64,000 nt of DNA from Paenibacillus swuensis. Lineage in GTDB: Bacteria; Bacillota; Bacilli; Paenibacillales; DY6. Made by a program: the position numbers and the translations under genes. Positions within the stretch are counted from its first letter, which is position 1. The number at the start of each line of letters is the position of its first letter. Under the pieces are notes generated by a model, which saw only the letters and a program-made list of their open reading frames with translations, was not told the origin of the DNA and did not search any database. Location of the stretch: the NCBI RefSeq assembly GCF_001644605.1, contig NZ_CP011388.1, positions 4,073,501-4,137,500 on the forward strand. The letters run 5' to 3'. Below are positions 35,977 through 45,640 of the stretch, in pieces.

Positions 35977-38832
35977 CTACTCTCCCGTTTCCTGCCAATC
36001 CCTTATGCGGGGCACGAGTTGCTCTAAACGCATATGTTCGATGCGCGGACCCGGCAACGAATAAAGAAAGTGTTTTCCGTAATACGTATCTAAAACACGG
36101 GTGTCATATATGATTACGATGCCTTTATCCTGGCCGGTACGCACTAACCGGCCGAAACCTTGTTTAAACCTTATGACGGCTTGGGGCACCGACAGCTTCA
36201 TAAATGGATTCTTATTCTGACGTTGAAGCATCTCCGACTTCGCTTCCACAAGAGGATGATTAGGCGGTTGAAAAGGCAGACGCACGATGACCAAGCAAGT
36301 CAACGCGCTGCCTGGAATGTCTACCCCTTCCCAGAACGAGCTGGTTCCTAATAATACAGCTCCTGAACTGTCCTGGAACATCCGGGTCAACTTTGAACGG
36401 TTACCGCTGTCGATCCCTTGTCCAAGCACTTGTATACCTTGACTGCCAAGCTGTTCTTTCAATTTTCCGTGCACCAGCTTGAGCATGCGGTAGGATGTAA
36501 ACAGCACTAACATACGCCCTCGGGTTTGCAGAGCTACATCCCTTAACGAATCAGCCAACATATCTGTAAATTTTGTTTCACCGCCCGGCCCTCGAACACC
36601 CGGAAAATCCCGCGGGATGCATACTAGCGCTTGCTTACGATAATTGAACGGAGAAGCCAGTAGCTTCGTGCGAACTCTACCGCTTTCGGTCATCGTATCC
36701 AAACCGAGTTGTTCGGCCGCATATTGAAACGATTTATCTACAGATAACGTAGCTGAAGTAAGAATAACGCTATGCTTCGGTTCAAAAAAATGTTCTCTCA
36801 GCTTACCGCTGACATCCGCGGGTACGGCCATAAGCGAAAGTGACTTTCCTTTGTAGTAGCTATTAGCCTCAAGCCAATACACATAGCCCGGATCGGACAA
36901 CTTCATAAACATGCGAATATCATCCCGAAGACCCAATAAGTCACGTACTGTCGAATTCATATCTACGCCTAATTGGGAAATATCACTGTCCTCGTGCTCT
37001 TTCACTTCCGAGATGATCTTGTCCAGTTTCTTCAGCGCATCGCTTAATTCAATATACAAGTTATTCTCTATCCCCGCAAGCGTATCCCACTCTGCTGGAA
37101 GTACATCCGTCTTTAATCGATACACCATTTGTCCGGTTTCGCCTTGTCCGGGATCTTGCGACGCTGTGGCGGTAGTTAGTTCGTAAAGAAGCTCCGTAAG
37201 CTTGTCCCAATGCTCTTTAGCCGATATGATCTTAGGGATAACGTCATCTATTATAGACATCCATTCAGAACTCTTGTCGTCGTCTAACTGCTCAAGCTCA
37301 TTCCGCAGATGTGGAATTTGTCCGCTTCGGCTATCCTTCAGAAGTATCAGCATAGGGTTAACCAAAGAGAAATAATTCACATTCATCCCCATATGTTTGC
37401 CTGCGACTTCTTCGAAATGATGAGCTTCGTCGACGACCAAGTGATCATAAGAAGGAAGAATACGATGATCCGCTTTAACATCGGTAAACAACAATGAATG
37501 ATTAGTAATAACTACATCGGCGATATTGGCTTCATGGCGCGCACGATGATAGAAGCAACGACGGAACCAAGGGCAGGAACGGTTAAGACACGAATCTGCA
37601 TCACTGGAAACGGAATGCCAGAAATCCGATCCCTTATTGCCGAAATGAATCTCTTCTTCATCACCGTGCATGGTTTCACTAAGCCAAACAATCATTTGTG
37701 CGGCAGTGATAACATCCTCTTTGGGACTCTCAAAGTCGGAACCGTTTATTTTGTGCTCGAATTTACGTAAACAAAGATAATGGCTACGGCCTTTAAGAAC
37801 GGAAGCCCGGAAATCCACAGGGAATATATGTTCAAGCAAAGGCAAATCTCTTTCCCTCAGTTGCTCTTGTAAATTAATGGTATGCGTGCTTACAATAATC
37901 TTCTTCTCACGGCGTATTGCATAATACAACGATGGAATTAAATAACCCAAGGATTTGCCTGTTCCTGTGCCTGCTTCAATTAACAGATGCTTGTCGTCTT
38001 CCAATGAATCATAAACCTCATGAATCATCTGTTCCTGAGCGGACCTGTCTTCGTATTGCTTTAACCCGCCTTGCAAGCGTGCTTTGAGATCCTTATAAAA
38101 CTCCTCAAAGGCGATGCCTTTCAACGCAGGATCAGGGTCGTCTTCCCGCGCGGAGGTTTCTTCGGGCCATTCCCCGACATTCAGTTCGAATTGTCTGTGA
38201 TAATTACCGGATTGCTCATCTGAGGAAATATGGAGTTCTTTCCTGAATCGGTTTTCCTGCATAAACCAGGATAAATCTGAGGAATCATCCTCAAACAGAG
38301 CTGAGATTCGTTGGGTTGTGAGCAATGAAAGATCTTCTAATTTCTCTAAACACCTTATCCAGATTAATGCCGTAACTTCCGCATCGCTGTCCGCTTGATG
38401 GGGTCGGTCATGATGAATGTTCATTTCCTTGCACACCATGGAAAGTTGCAGACTCGGCATAGACGGAAAAAGGATACGCAGTAAATCCAGCGTATCCAGC
38501 ACTCTTCCTGAGAAAGGCAAATAACCGCATTGTTCCAGTGACCGTTGCAGGAACGAAACGTCAAATGCAGCATGGTGCGCTACTAACACCGCATCATCCA
38601 GCAACGGAATCATATGAAGCAATACTTCGTCCAGAGGTGGTGCATCCTTGACCATGTCTTCCGTAATTCCGGTTAGTTGCGTAATGAACGGAGGAATCTC
38701 CACCGTAGGGTTTATATACGAAGAAAACCGTTTGGTAATCTTTCCGTCTTCTACAATAACAAGACCCGCTTGAATGACTTCATCCGTCATACCGCTGCCT
38801 GTCGTTTCAAAATCCAATACAGCATATTTCAT
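35977..38832 (-). CDS. dinG: DinG-family helicase with N-terminal exonuclease domain
   Basis: A 951-residue protein: N-terminal DEDDh exonuclease (~1-165; LDFETTGSG, HHAAFDVSFL, HQADSDAEV) fused to an XPD-like superfamily 2 helicase (~250-951; Walker A EAGTGTGKS, VVDEAHHFEE, GTSSFWEGVDIPG, QGFGRLVRTGQD). Four Cys between motifs Ia and II (LCLRKFE, SCLNRSCPWFRRCFY) fit an iron-sulfur cluster, so true helicase activity is possible. ATG 38832 has GGAG 6 nt upstream. It lies between a TPR gene and rex in the pan operon direction. Confidence 0.94.
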   Translation of the reverse strand: MKYAVLDFETTGSGMTDEVIQAGLVIVEDGKITKRFSSYINPTVEIPPFITQLTGITEDMVKDAPPLDEVLLHMIPLLDDAVLVAHHAAFDVSFLQRSLEQCGYLPFSGRVLDTLDLLRILFPSMPSLQLSMVCKEMNIHHDRPHQADSDAEVTALIWIRCLEKLEDLSLLTTQRISALFEDDSSDLSWFMQENRFRKELHISSDEQSGNYHRQFELNVGEWPEETSAREDDPDPALKGIAFEEFYKDLKARLQGGLKQYEDRSAQEQMIHEVYDSLEDDKHLLIEAGTGTGKSLGYLIPSLYYAIRREKKIIVSTHTINLQEQLRERDLPLLEHIFPVDFRASVLKGRSHYLCLRKFEHKINGSDFESPKEDVITAAQMIVWLSETMHGDEEEIHFGNKGSDFWHSVSSDADSCLNRSCPWFRRCFYHRARHEANIADVVITNHSLLFTDVKADHRILPSYDHLVVDEAHHFEEVAGKHMGMNVNYFSLVNPMLILLKDSRSGQIPHLRNELEQLDDDKSSEWMSIIDDVIPKIISAKEHWDKLTELLYELTTATASQDPGQGETGQMVYRLKTDVLPAEWDTLAGIENNLYIELSDALKKLDKIISEVKEHEDSDISQLGVDMNSTVRDLLGLRDDIRMFMKLSDPGYVYWLEANSYYKGKSLSLMAVPADVSGKLREHFFEPKHSVILTSATLSVDKSFQYAAEQLGLDTMTESGRVRTKLLASPFNYRKQALVCIPRDFPGVRGPGGETKFTDMLADSLRDVALQTRGRMLVLFTSYRMLKLVHGKLKEQLGSQGIQVLGQGIDSGNRSKLTRMFQDSSGAVLLGTSSFWEGVDIPGSALTCLVIVRLPFQPPNHPLVEAKSEMLQRQNKNPFMKLSVPQAVIRFKQGFGRLVRTGQDKGIVIIYDTRVLDTYYGKHFLYSLPGPRIEHMRLEQLVPRIRDWQETGE

Positions 38833-38897
38833 GCTTAACTCCAATCCCCGTATGACACTGCACGGAACTTAACTTGAAGCTCCGTCCTGACCTTTAC

Positions 38898-39569
38898 CTA
38901 ATGATTCAATCCAGCACTGAGATTCATTGTGTCGGACTTATGCTGCACCATTTCAAGGTTAGACAACGGCTCCACTATAGAAGGATCCAATTGATAAGCC
39001 ATTTTGAAATATTCGCAAGCTTTTTCGGTATTTTGGTTTCTGGCCTGGATGCAGCCCAAGGCGTTATATGAGATGGCTTTCATCATTTTGTTGTCTGTCA
39101 TCGGGATAATCATCTGAAAGTGTGGGTAAGCTTCATTCATATCCCCTGTTTTCAGATAGGCAAGAGCTAAATACAGTCGGGCCAGTAAATAATCAGGCTG
39201 AGCGGCCACGATCGCCTTGAAGTAACCAATGGCTTCTTTAAACATGTATAATTTGAAGTAGCCTTGTCCTTTAATAAATTCCGAGGATTTCAACTCAGGC
39301 GAAAGCTGACCTCCTTGTTGTTCAAGCAATTGAGATAATGAGAATGGATGATGGCTGGAAACGTTATCAGATGAGTTTTGTTCCGAAGGCAAAGTCCTGA
39401 TTTTTTCTTCAAAAAGCAACCATTCCTCAATCATTGAATCGCTCATCGCTTTCAGAACCTGAATCTTCTCGTTCAATTCCTCTTTCCGCGTTCCTGTTGC
39501 ATTAGGAAAATCACGGATGATCTCATCCAAAACTTCATTCATTGAAGCGAATATCGGTTTGAACATCAT
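38898..39569 (-). CDS. Tetratricopeptide-repeat protein
   Basis: A ~223-residue soluble protein. The N-terminal half is helical and coiled-coil-like (~10-60); the C-terminal half has about three TPR units (GYFKLYMFKEAIGYFKAIVA, ARLYLALAYLKTGDMNEAYP, SYNALGCIQARNQNTEKACE). It probably acts as a protein-interaction scaffold. The start is uncertain: ATG 39569 and 39566 both follow GAGGGGTGGGAC. It lies between panD and dinG with no terminator visible. Confidence 0.78.
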   Translation of the reverse strand: MMFKPIFASMNEVLDEIIRDFPNATGTRKEELNEKIQVLKAMSDSMIEEWLLFEEKIRTLPSEQNSSDNVSSHHPFSLSQLLEQQGGQLSPELKSSEFIKGQGYFKLYMFKEAIGYFKAIVAAQPDYLLARLYLALAYLKTGDMNEAYPHFQMIIPMTDNKMMKAISYNALGCIQARNQNTEKACEYFKMAYQLDPSIVEPLSNLEMVQHKSDTMNLSAGLNH

Positions 39570-39679
39570 GTCCCACCCCTCTTCCCCATGTCGTGCTTCA
39601 TGTACCTCATTGTTTGTTTCCCGGGGTGTTTTCATACTGAGTTACTGAGTGGCATTGTTTACATGAGCCCTTTGGAGCT

Positions 39680-40060
39680 TTAAACCGTAACGCCGTGTTT
39701 CTCCGCCATCAGATCCAAGATCCGGTTATCTCCGTCCATTAATGCAACTTTAGGCTCATAACGTATGGCCTCGTCATGACTCATCATCGCGTAGGAAATA
39801 ATAATCACGATATCTCCAGGTTGCACCTGTCTGGCCGCAGCCCCGTTAAGGCATATCGTGCCGCTGCCGCGCTCGCCGGGTATAACATAGGTTTCGAAAC
39901 GCGCTCCGTTGTTGTTGTTAACGATCTGAACTTTTTCATTTGCCAAAATATCCGTTGCATCCATGATGTTTTCATCTATTGTGATGGAACCGACATAATT
40001 CAAGTTCGCTTCGGTAACGGTAGCCCGGTGTATTTTGGATTTCATCATATGTCTGAACAT
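39680..40060 (-). CDS. panD: Aspartate 1-decarboxylase proenzyme
   Basis: A 126-residue proenzyme that makes beta-alanine for pantothenate. It self-cleaves at Gly24-Ser25 ([11 protein letters not shown]) to form the pyruvoyl group; the catalytic Lys9, Tyr and Arg surroundings ([14 protein letters not shown]) and [16 protein letters not shown] are intact. GGGAGG precedes the ATG, 3 nt after panC. Confidence 0.97.
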   Translation of the reverse strand: MFRHMMKSKIHRATVTEANLNYVGSITIDENIMDATDILANEKVQIVNNNNGARFETYVIPGERGSGTICLNGAAARQVQPGDIVIIISYAMMSHDEAIRYEPKVALMDGDNRILDLMAEKHGVTV

Positions 40061-40063
40061 GAT

Positions 40064-40948
40064 TTAAACCTCCCCTAATGGTTGTCGTACAATGGCATTG
40101 TCAATTAGCCGGGTTGCCCCGTATTTGACCGCTAATGCGACAATATAATCGAAATCTGCATCATGAACGGTGAAGTCCTGTGCGATGGGGAGGAGTCCGG
40201 GATAAGTTAATATTTCAATATAATCCACGTTGCCTAAAGGAGATTTCTGAATCTCATCCTTCATTTTATGGCGTAACTCCCCAAAGGTCAATTCTTCATT
40301 CACGCGCCACACCCGAAGGCGGGATAACGCTTTGGAAAGCGACAGCGCTTCACCACGCTCCTCCGGGCTTAAATAAACGTTACGGGAACTCATAGCCAGT
40401 CCGTCCCCTTCTCTCAGAATCGGGCAAGGCACAATCGCCACGGGCAAATTCAGATCCGCCACCATCTGTTCGATAACAGCTACCTGTTGCGCGTCTTTCT
40501 CGCCAAAATAAGCCCTGTGTGGATTAACAATGTTAAACAATTTGGAAACCACGGTAGCTACTCCGGCAAAATGGCCCGGGCGGGATGCGCCGCATAGTAC
40601 ATCGGTAATGCCCGAAACCTCAACTTGCGTGCGCATCGGCCGTGGATACATTTCCTCAACAGATGGCATAAATACGAAATCTGTTCCCGCTTGTTCAGCT
40701 AAAGCCAAATCCCGCTCTCGATCTCTCGGATATTTGTCCAGGTCTTCCGTTGGTCCGAATTGCAGCGGATTGACAAAGATGCTCAACACCACGACATCGC
40801 ACTCTTGCCGGGCTTTTCGCAGCAGGGAAGCATGCCCCTCATGCAAATACCCCATGGTCGGTACAAAACCGACGGTACCTTCGGGATTTCGCTTACGAAA
40901 CGTGGAAATCGTATCTCTTATTTGCTTGATCGTGTAGTTTACAATCAT
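40064..40948 (-). CDS. panC: Pantothenate synthetase
   Basis: A 294-residue ligase joining pantoate and beta-alanine with ATP. HIGH-like motif [49 protein letters not shown] and the KMSKS-like [13 protein letters not shown] are present. Its ATG overlaps the panB stop (ATGA), giving translational coupling. Confidence 0.97.
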   Translation of the reverse strand: MIVNYTIKQIRDTISTFRKRNPEGTVGFVPTMGYLHEGHASLLRKARQECDVVVLSIFVNPLQFGPTEDLDKYPRDRERDLALAEQAGTDFVFMPSVEEMYPRPMRTQVEVSGITDVLCGASRPGHFAGVATVVSKLFNIVNPHRAYFGEKDAQQVAVIEQMVADLNLPVAIVPCPILREGDGLAMSSRNVYLSPEERGEALSLSKALSRLRVWRVNEELTFGELRHKMKDEIQKSPLGNVDYIEILTYPGLLPIAQDFTVHDADFDYIVALAVKYGATRLIDNAIVRQPLGEV

Positions 40949-41790
40949 TTGCCGCCTCCGTATAAGTGAGGAATAAGCTCCGCATTCATCGGAAATACAT
41001 GACTCTCATCCGGAAACTTACCTTCTTTAACTTCGCGGACATATTCAGCGATGCCTTCGCGAATCATTTTCTCTACGTTCGCGTAGGTTTTCACAAATTT
41101 CTTAGGTCTGTAATCAGGAGCATATTGGATGACATCATGATAGACCAGAACCTGACCGTCGCAATATCGTCCCGATCCAATCCCGATCGTCGGCACGGAG
41201 ACGGATTCACTTACCCGTTTAGCCAGTTCTTCCGTTACCAGCTCTAGCACTATGGCATATACACCCGCTTCTTCCAACGCCTTCGCATCTTCAATGAGCT
41301 TCTGAGCCTGTTGAAGCTCGCGGCCTTGGACTTTAAAGCCACCTATTTGATGAACCGACTGCGGAGTAAGTCCCAAGTGCCCCATCACAGGGACGCCGGC
41401 GCGTGTAATCGCTTGTACATTCGCTGCAATCTCGGCTCCGCCTTCCATCTTTACGGAGTGAGCATGACCCTCCTGCATAATCCTTGCCACCTGTTGCAAA
41501 GCCGCATCCGAACTGCCGTGATAGGTTAGGAAGGGCATATCCGTGACGATAAAGCAGCGCTCCACTGCCCGCGCTACAACACGGGAATGGTAAATCATAT
41601 CCTCAACGGTAACCGGAATCGTGGAATCGTACCCTAATACCACATTGCCGAGTGAATCGCCAACCAATAAAATATCCGCTCCGGCTTGCTCCGCTAATTT
41701 CGCAGATGGATAATCATAAGCGGTAATCATGGCAATCGGTGTTTTATCGAGTTTCATTTTCTTTAGTTTCGCTGTTGTTATTTTACTCAT
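40945..41790 (-). CDS. panB: Ketopantoate hydroxymethyltransferase
   Basis: A 281-residue barrel enzyme making ketopantoate from 2-oxoisovalerate and methylene-THF. Family blocks [44 protein letters not shown] and [15 protein letters not shown] with Mg/ligand residues are intact. First gene of panBCD; GGGAGG precedes the ATG. It lies behind a ~230-nt leader with an intrinsic terminator ~50 nt upstream. Confidence 0.97.
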   Translation of the reverse strand: MSKITTAKLKKMKLDKTPIAMITAYDYPSAKLAEQAGADILLVGDSLGNVVLGYDSTIPVTVEDMIYHSRVVARAVERCFIVTDMPFLTYHGSSDAALQQVARIMQEGHAHSVKMEGGAEIAANVQAITRAGVPVMGHLGLTPQSVHQIGGFKVQGRELQQAQKLIEDAKALEEAGVYAIVLELVTEELAKRVSESVSVPTIGIGSGRYCDGQVLVYHDVIQYAPDYRPKKFVKTYANVEKMIREGIAEYVREVKEGKFPDESHVFPMNAELIPHLYGGGK

Positions 41791-41840
41791 CTAACTCGCC
41801 TCCCGGGGAATTGCTAGCTGTATAAAACGATAAGTGCGCA

Positions 41841-41873
41841 TAAAAAATACCCTTTAGCTCACAACTAAAAGGC
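41841..41873 (-). terminator. Intrinsic terminator/attenuator in the panBCD leader
   Basis: Minus-strand CCTTTTAG-ttgtga-GCTAAAGGG-type stem followed by TATTTTTT, ending 51 nt before panB. As a promoter lies between birA and this hairpin, it sits within the panB leader rather than simply ending birA. Confidence 0.7.
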
Positions 41874-42030
41874 ACCTATCCCACAAGAATCCACTTCATA
41901 TGATCCTTCTGTCTCGGTCCCTTCGGCTCAGAGCAGAATCCAACATACTACTTACGTTAGTATGAGATTGTTTTCAATCCATCCTTTGGAAAGTGCAGCT
42001 CTGACAAAGTCAAGATACCGCCTCACCTCT
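41874..42030 (-). promoter_or_regulatory. Structured 5' leader of panBCD, possible regulatory RNA
   Basis: The transcript from the promoter at 42033-42062 would carry this stretch before the terminator. It holds further hairpins on the minus strand, including AAGGATC-N9-GGATTCTT (around 41885-41910) and ATACT...AGTAT (around 41945-41965). panB leaders in Firmicutes are known to carry the conserved 'pan' RNA motif; I could not confirm its consensus here. No T-box or SAM-box element is seen. Confidence 0.45.
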
Positions 42031-42032
42031 AC

Positions 42033-42062
42033 ATTATATCGCAATCATACCTTTGCAATCAA
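42033..42062 (-). promoter_or_regulatory. Promoter of panBCD
   Basis: Minus-strand TTGATT (42062-42057), an 18-nt spacer and perfect TATAAT (42038-42033). It begins 3 nt after the birA stop codon. Confidence 0.6.
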
Positions 42063-42064
42063 TG

Positions 42065-43069
42065 TTATTTTGCACCTGGACCCGGTTGGCCCGGTAAATT
42101 CCCCGTTATCTGGACATCACCGGAATATACCTTTACCCGCTTGCCTGAGTTGTCCTTAATTAAAAGTGCCCCTAAATCATCGATTTCCATGGCTACGCCT
42201 TCTACCACTCCGGTTGCCCCGCTTATAGAAACAGGATGACCAAGTGTGACGTTTAACGCTTCCCAGAGCGATTTGATCGGGGCGAAGCCTTCCTCGGTAT
42301 ATAACTCATAAAGATATTCCAATTGTTGCAAAAAAGTTCGAATCAGCACGGCTCTGTCTACAGTCTCTCCGCCCGCTATCCGCAATGAAGTAGCAATTTC
42401 ACGCAACTCCTGCGGATAATCGGTCGAGGTTAAATTTACACTTACCCCTATTCCGGCAACTACATACTGCAAACGTTCATCTTCAGCGCTCGATTCAAGC
42501 AAGATTCCCGCCACCTTGCGTCCTCCAATGAGGATATCATTCGGCCACTTGATGCCCGCATCTACAGGAGCAACGGCTTTAATCGCCCGGCATAATGCGA
42601 CAGCAGACAGCAAAGTCAGTTGAGGAGTCAGGTGCAACGGAACCGAAGGTTTCAACACCAAGCTCATCCAAACTCCTTTACCTTGCGGGGAGTGCCAGGT
42701 TCTTCCCATTCGGCCTCTGCCGGCGGTTTGGCCTTCGGCAATGACCATAGCGCCTTCGGGGGCGCCTTCTTTCACCCACTCATGCGCTACCCGCTGCGTT
42801 GAATCCACCACATCCAGAAGCTTTATTTGCTTACCCAGCACGCGCGTGTTTAAATCCGTCAATAACGTCTGCATATTCAGTTTAGGAGGAGCTGATTTCA
42901 GCCGGTAACCTAAACGGGGTATCGCTTCAAACTCGTACCCCTGGGCCTTCAGCTTGCGGATATGCTTCCATACGGCAGTCCTGCTGCAATGCATACGCTC
43001 GCTTATGTATTCCCCGGAGACGAATTCCTCCGGATGTTCGCGAAGGATGTCCAAGATCGATAGGCTCAT
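42065..43069 (-). CDS. birA: Bifunctional biotin ligase/biotin operon repressor
   Basis: A 334-residue protein: N-terminal winged helix (~1-60; SGEYISERMHCSRTAVWKHIRKLKAQGYE), central biotin-protein ligase domain with GRGRMGRTWHSPQGKGVWMSLVL and KWPNDILIGGRKVAGILLES, and a small C-terminal SH3-like domain. It attaches biotin to carboxylases and represses biotin genes. ATG 43069 overlaps the cca stop (ATGA). The frame stays open to 43453, but that part is a GC-rich shadow of cca. Confidence 0.96.
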   Translation of the reverse strand: MSLSILDILREHPEEFVSGEYISERMHCSRTAVWKHIRKLKAQGYEFEAIPRLGYRLKSAPPKLNMQTLLTDLNTRVLGKQIKLLDVVDSTQRVAHEWVKEGAPEGAMVIAEGQTAGRGRMGRTWHSPQGKGVWMSLVLKPSVPLHLTPQLTLLSAVALCRAIKAVAPVDAGIKWPNDILIGGRKVAGILLESSAEDERLQYVVAGIGVSVNLTSTDYPQELREIATSLRIAGGETVDRAVLIRTFLQQLEYLYELYTEEGFAPIKSLWEALNVTLGHPVSISGATGVVEGVAMEIDDLGALLIKDNSGKRVKVYSGDVQITGNLPGQPGPGAK

Positions 43070-44436
43070 GGGAGGTCGATCTCCTTTCCGTACTGCGCTG
43101 CCCGGTCCAGCAGCGCTTCCTGTTCGTTCGGCACGATGCCTAGTGCCGCGTCCTCCAGCAGCCGGGCAAGCACCCGGCTGACCCAGGGCCCGCCCGGGCG
43201 CCCCAACACGCGGATCAGCTCCGCTCCGCCGAGCTGAAGGTCGCTCAGGGCGCGCACGGGCAGCTCGCGCAGCCAGCGCTCGCCCGCGGCGAGCAGTGCC
43301 GCGAGCCCCTGCGGGTCGCGCGTGTACAGCGCGCCCGCCGCCGCGGCCGGGTGCAGCCCGGCCACGCGCAGCCAGCCGAGCAGCGGCTCGCTGCCGAAGC
43401 GGAGCGCGCAGCGAAGCCACGCTGCGCGGCCGCAGCCCTGCTGCTGCAGCCACTCGCGCACGCCGAGCACGCCGCTCACTTGCCCTGCCTTCTCATTCGA
43501 GAAGGTTAGGGCGCGGAGCAGCGTGTTGGCCTCGGCTTGCGTGCTGCCTTGCAGCAAGAGCAGGTACGCCCAGCGCAGAGGAGCGGGCGTTAACTGCGCT
43601 AGCGGCGTGCTTAGGTCGGCGCCGGCGGCTTCAGGCTTGTCCGCATGCGCGGGTAAGCAGGTTCTTTCATCTGTTTCTAACGATTCAATTGTTCCAGCTC
43701 GCGCTTCCCCTTCCCTGCGTAACGCACAGGCAAACAGCGGCTCCAGCGGAATGCCGCCTTTGACATGGCTTAACAGCCCGCTCTCTACCAGGAGAGCTGA
43801 ACCCCTTTCAGGCTGAGGGCCTTCGAGCGTCTTCTCTAATTCAACGCGTACCCGCTCACGCGCGATATGCTCCAGTAATCCATGGTGTCGCAACAAAGCT
43901 TCCCACGTCTCCGGGCTGATATCCAGAGCGTAAGACGCGGCAAAACGCACGCAGCGTAACATGCGTAGAGCGTCTTCCTGGAAACGGGCATCCGCGTCCC
44001 CAACACATCGCAGCTTACCCGCTTTAAGGTCAGCCAAGCCTCCCCAAGGATCAATGAGCTTCCCTCGGGCATCCAGCGCCATCGCGTTCATTGTGAAATC
44101 GCGCCGTCTCAAATCCTCATGTAAATCCGACACGAATACAACGGATGCCGGTCGTCTGTGTTGTTCATAAACAGATTCTTTGCGATATGTAGTCACTTCA
44201 AATGTCAGACGATCGCGAATGACTGTAACCGTTCCGTGCTGCAACCCGGTTGGCGCTGTTCTTGGAAACACTGCCATCACCTCTTCAGGCTTGGCGGATG
44301 TGGCAATGTCGATATCGTAGGACGGTTTATTCAGCATCTGATCCCGAACATAGCCGCCTACGATAACAGCCTCAAAACCTTGCGATTCAAGTTCCAGCAG
44401 CACTATGACCGCTTCGTCCCTTAAGAGATTATTCAC
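43066..44436 (-). CDS. cca: CCA-adding tRNA nucleotidyltransferase
   Basis: A 456-residue class II nucleotidyltransferase that adds or repairs the tRNA 3' CCA. The head domain carries VGGYVRDQMLNKPSYDIDIAT (GGxVRD and DxD), RRRDFTMNAMALD-like RRRDF motif and EDALRMLRCVRFAA. GTG 44436 lies 10 nt after a GGAG and overlaps the bshA end by 8 nt; GTG 44445 is too close to the RBS. The C-terminal third (43080-43480) is extremely GC-rich and diverged, unlike its neighbours. Confidence 0.94.
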   Translation of the reverse strand: MNNLLRDEAVIVLLELESQGFEAVIVGGYVRDQMLNKPSYDIDIATSAKPEEVMAVFPRTAPTGLQHGTVTVIRDRLTFEVTTYRKESVYEQHRRPASVVFVSDLHEDLRRRDFTMNAMALDARGKLIDPWGGLADLKAGKLRCVGDADARFQEDALRMLRCVRFAASYALDISPETWEALLRHHGLLEHIARERVRVELEKTLEGPQPERGSALLVESGLLSHVKGGIPLEPLFACALRREGEARAGTIESLETDERTCLPAHADKPEAAGADLSTPLAQLTPAPLRWAYLLLLQGSTQAEANTLLRALTFSNEKAGQVSGVLGVREWLQQQGCGRAAWLRCALRFGSEPLLGWLRVAGLHPAAAAGALYTRDPQGLAALLAAGERWLRELPVRALSDLQLGGAELIRVLGRPGGPWVSRVLARLLEDAALGIVPNEQEALLDRAAQYGKEIDLP

Positions 44437-45589
44437 ACAGAACACGCTCCGCCGGCGCCTCTTTACCCAGCACCCGGTAATATATATTTTCGTATTCCTG
44501 CGTAATCAGGTCATTGCAGAACCGGAACCGGGAGCGATCCAGACACGCTTGCGAAAAGCGTTTATATAACGCTTCATTGGACAACATCGTGATGCAATAT
44601 TGCGCCATTAATTCGGTGTCGCCGATCGGAGCAAGAAATCCGGTTTCGCCATGGGTTACAAGCTCCGGGATCCCTCCCGCGTTAGAGCCCACGGTTGGTA
44701 CTCCGCAAGCCATCGCTTCCAGGGCAACCAGACCAAAGCTCTCCTTTTCCGAAGGCAGCAATAGAATATCTGCAAGGGAAATGACCTGCGCAACGTCATC
44801 CTGTTTCCCCAGAAAATGGACCCGGTCTTCTAGGCCGAGTTCACGGATTTTGCACTGAACCTTAGGCAAGTCGGGGCCTTCCCCTACGAGAAGAAGCTTT
44901 GCGGGCATGGCCGCGCTGACTTTAGCGAATACTTCCACGACATCACTCACCCTTTTGACAGGACGGAAGTTGGAAATGTGCATCAGTATTTTTTCGTTTG
45001 AGGAAGCAAAATCATGCCTCATCCCGGTGACATCGCGGGGATAGTACACTCTTTTGTCCACAAAGTTATAAGTTAGATCTATGGGCTTATCAATTGCTAA
45101 CAAGGACCGCGTCTCGCGAATTAAATCCTCCGACACCGCCGTAACCGCGTCACTCTGATTAATGCCTAACCGAATGATGTCGCTCAACGACTCATCTTGC
45201 GCCAGTACAGTAATGTCCGTGCCGTGCAGGGTTGTAACCACCTTCAGTTGATCTCCGATCATTTGCTTCGCCAGGAAAGCGCAAATCGCGTGCGGCACGG
45301 CGTAGTGAACATGCAGAATATCTAACTGCTGCATCTTGGCTACCTGCGCCATCTTGCTCGCAAGGGACAGATCATAAGGAGGATAACGGAAAACATAATA
45401 ATCATTCACTTCAACTTCGTGATAATAAATATTTTTTTGAAATTTACCCAATCGGAACGGCATGCTGTGTGTTATGAAATGTACCTGGTGGCCTTTCTCG
45501 GCCAGAAGCTTCCCGAGCTCCGTCGCCACAACACCGGAACCGCCTAAGGATGGATAACAAGTTATCCCGATTTTCAACCTGTCCGCCAT
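44429..45589 (-). CDS. bshA: N-acetyl-alpha-D-glucosaminyl L-malate synthase (bacillithiol step 1)
   Basis: A 386-residue GT4-family glycosyltransferase joining GlcNAc to L-malate. N-terminal GITCYPSLGGSGVVATELG loop, HVHYAVPHA, LHGTDITVLAQD, and C-terminal SNFRPVKRV and LPSEKESFGLVALEAMACGVP (E-x7-E) identify it. Neighbouring bshB1 confirms the bacillithiol context. It starts 51 nt after bshB1 on the same strand. Confidence 0.95.
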   Translation of the reverse strand: MADRLKIGITCYPSLGGSGVVATELGKLLAEKGHQVHFITHSMPFRLGKFQKNIYYHEVEVNDYYVFRYPPYDLSLASKMAQVAKMQQLDILHVHYAVPHAICAFLAKQMIGDQLKVVTTLHGTDITVLAQDESLSDIIRLGINQSDAVTAVSEDLIRETRSLLAIDKPIDLTYNFVDKRVYYPRDVTGMRHDFASSNEKILMHISNFRPVKRVSDVVEVFAKVSAAMPAKLLLVGEGPDLPKVQCKIRELGLEDRVHFLGKQDDVAQVISLADILLLPSEKESFGLVALEAMACGVPTVGSNAGGIPELVTHGETGFLAPIGDTELMAQYCITMLSNEALYKRFSQACLDRSRFRFCNDLITQEYENIYYRVLGKEAPAERVLCE

Positions 45590-45640
45590 CTGCTCCCATC
45601 CTTCACTCAGTATTTAATACTATATATATTCTCCAAGGAC

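Noticed and set aside
35948-35998. ATG start for rex at 35998
   Set aside because: It overlaps dinG and adds 17 residues not found in Rex; TTG 35947 has a well-spaced RBS and the family N-terminus.
43070-43453. N-terminal extension of the birA frame by ~128 Arg/Ala/Gly-rich residues
   Set aside because: It is the antiframe reading of the GC-rich end of cca; the birA start at 43069 matches the family and overlaps the cca stop as a standard ATGA junction.
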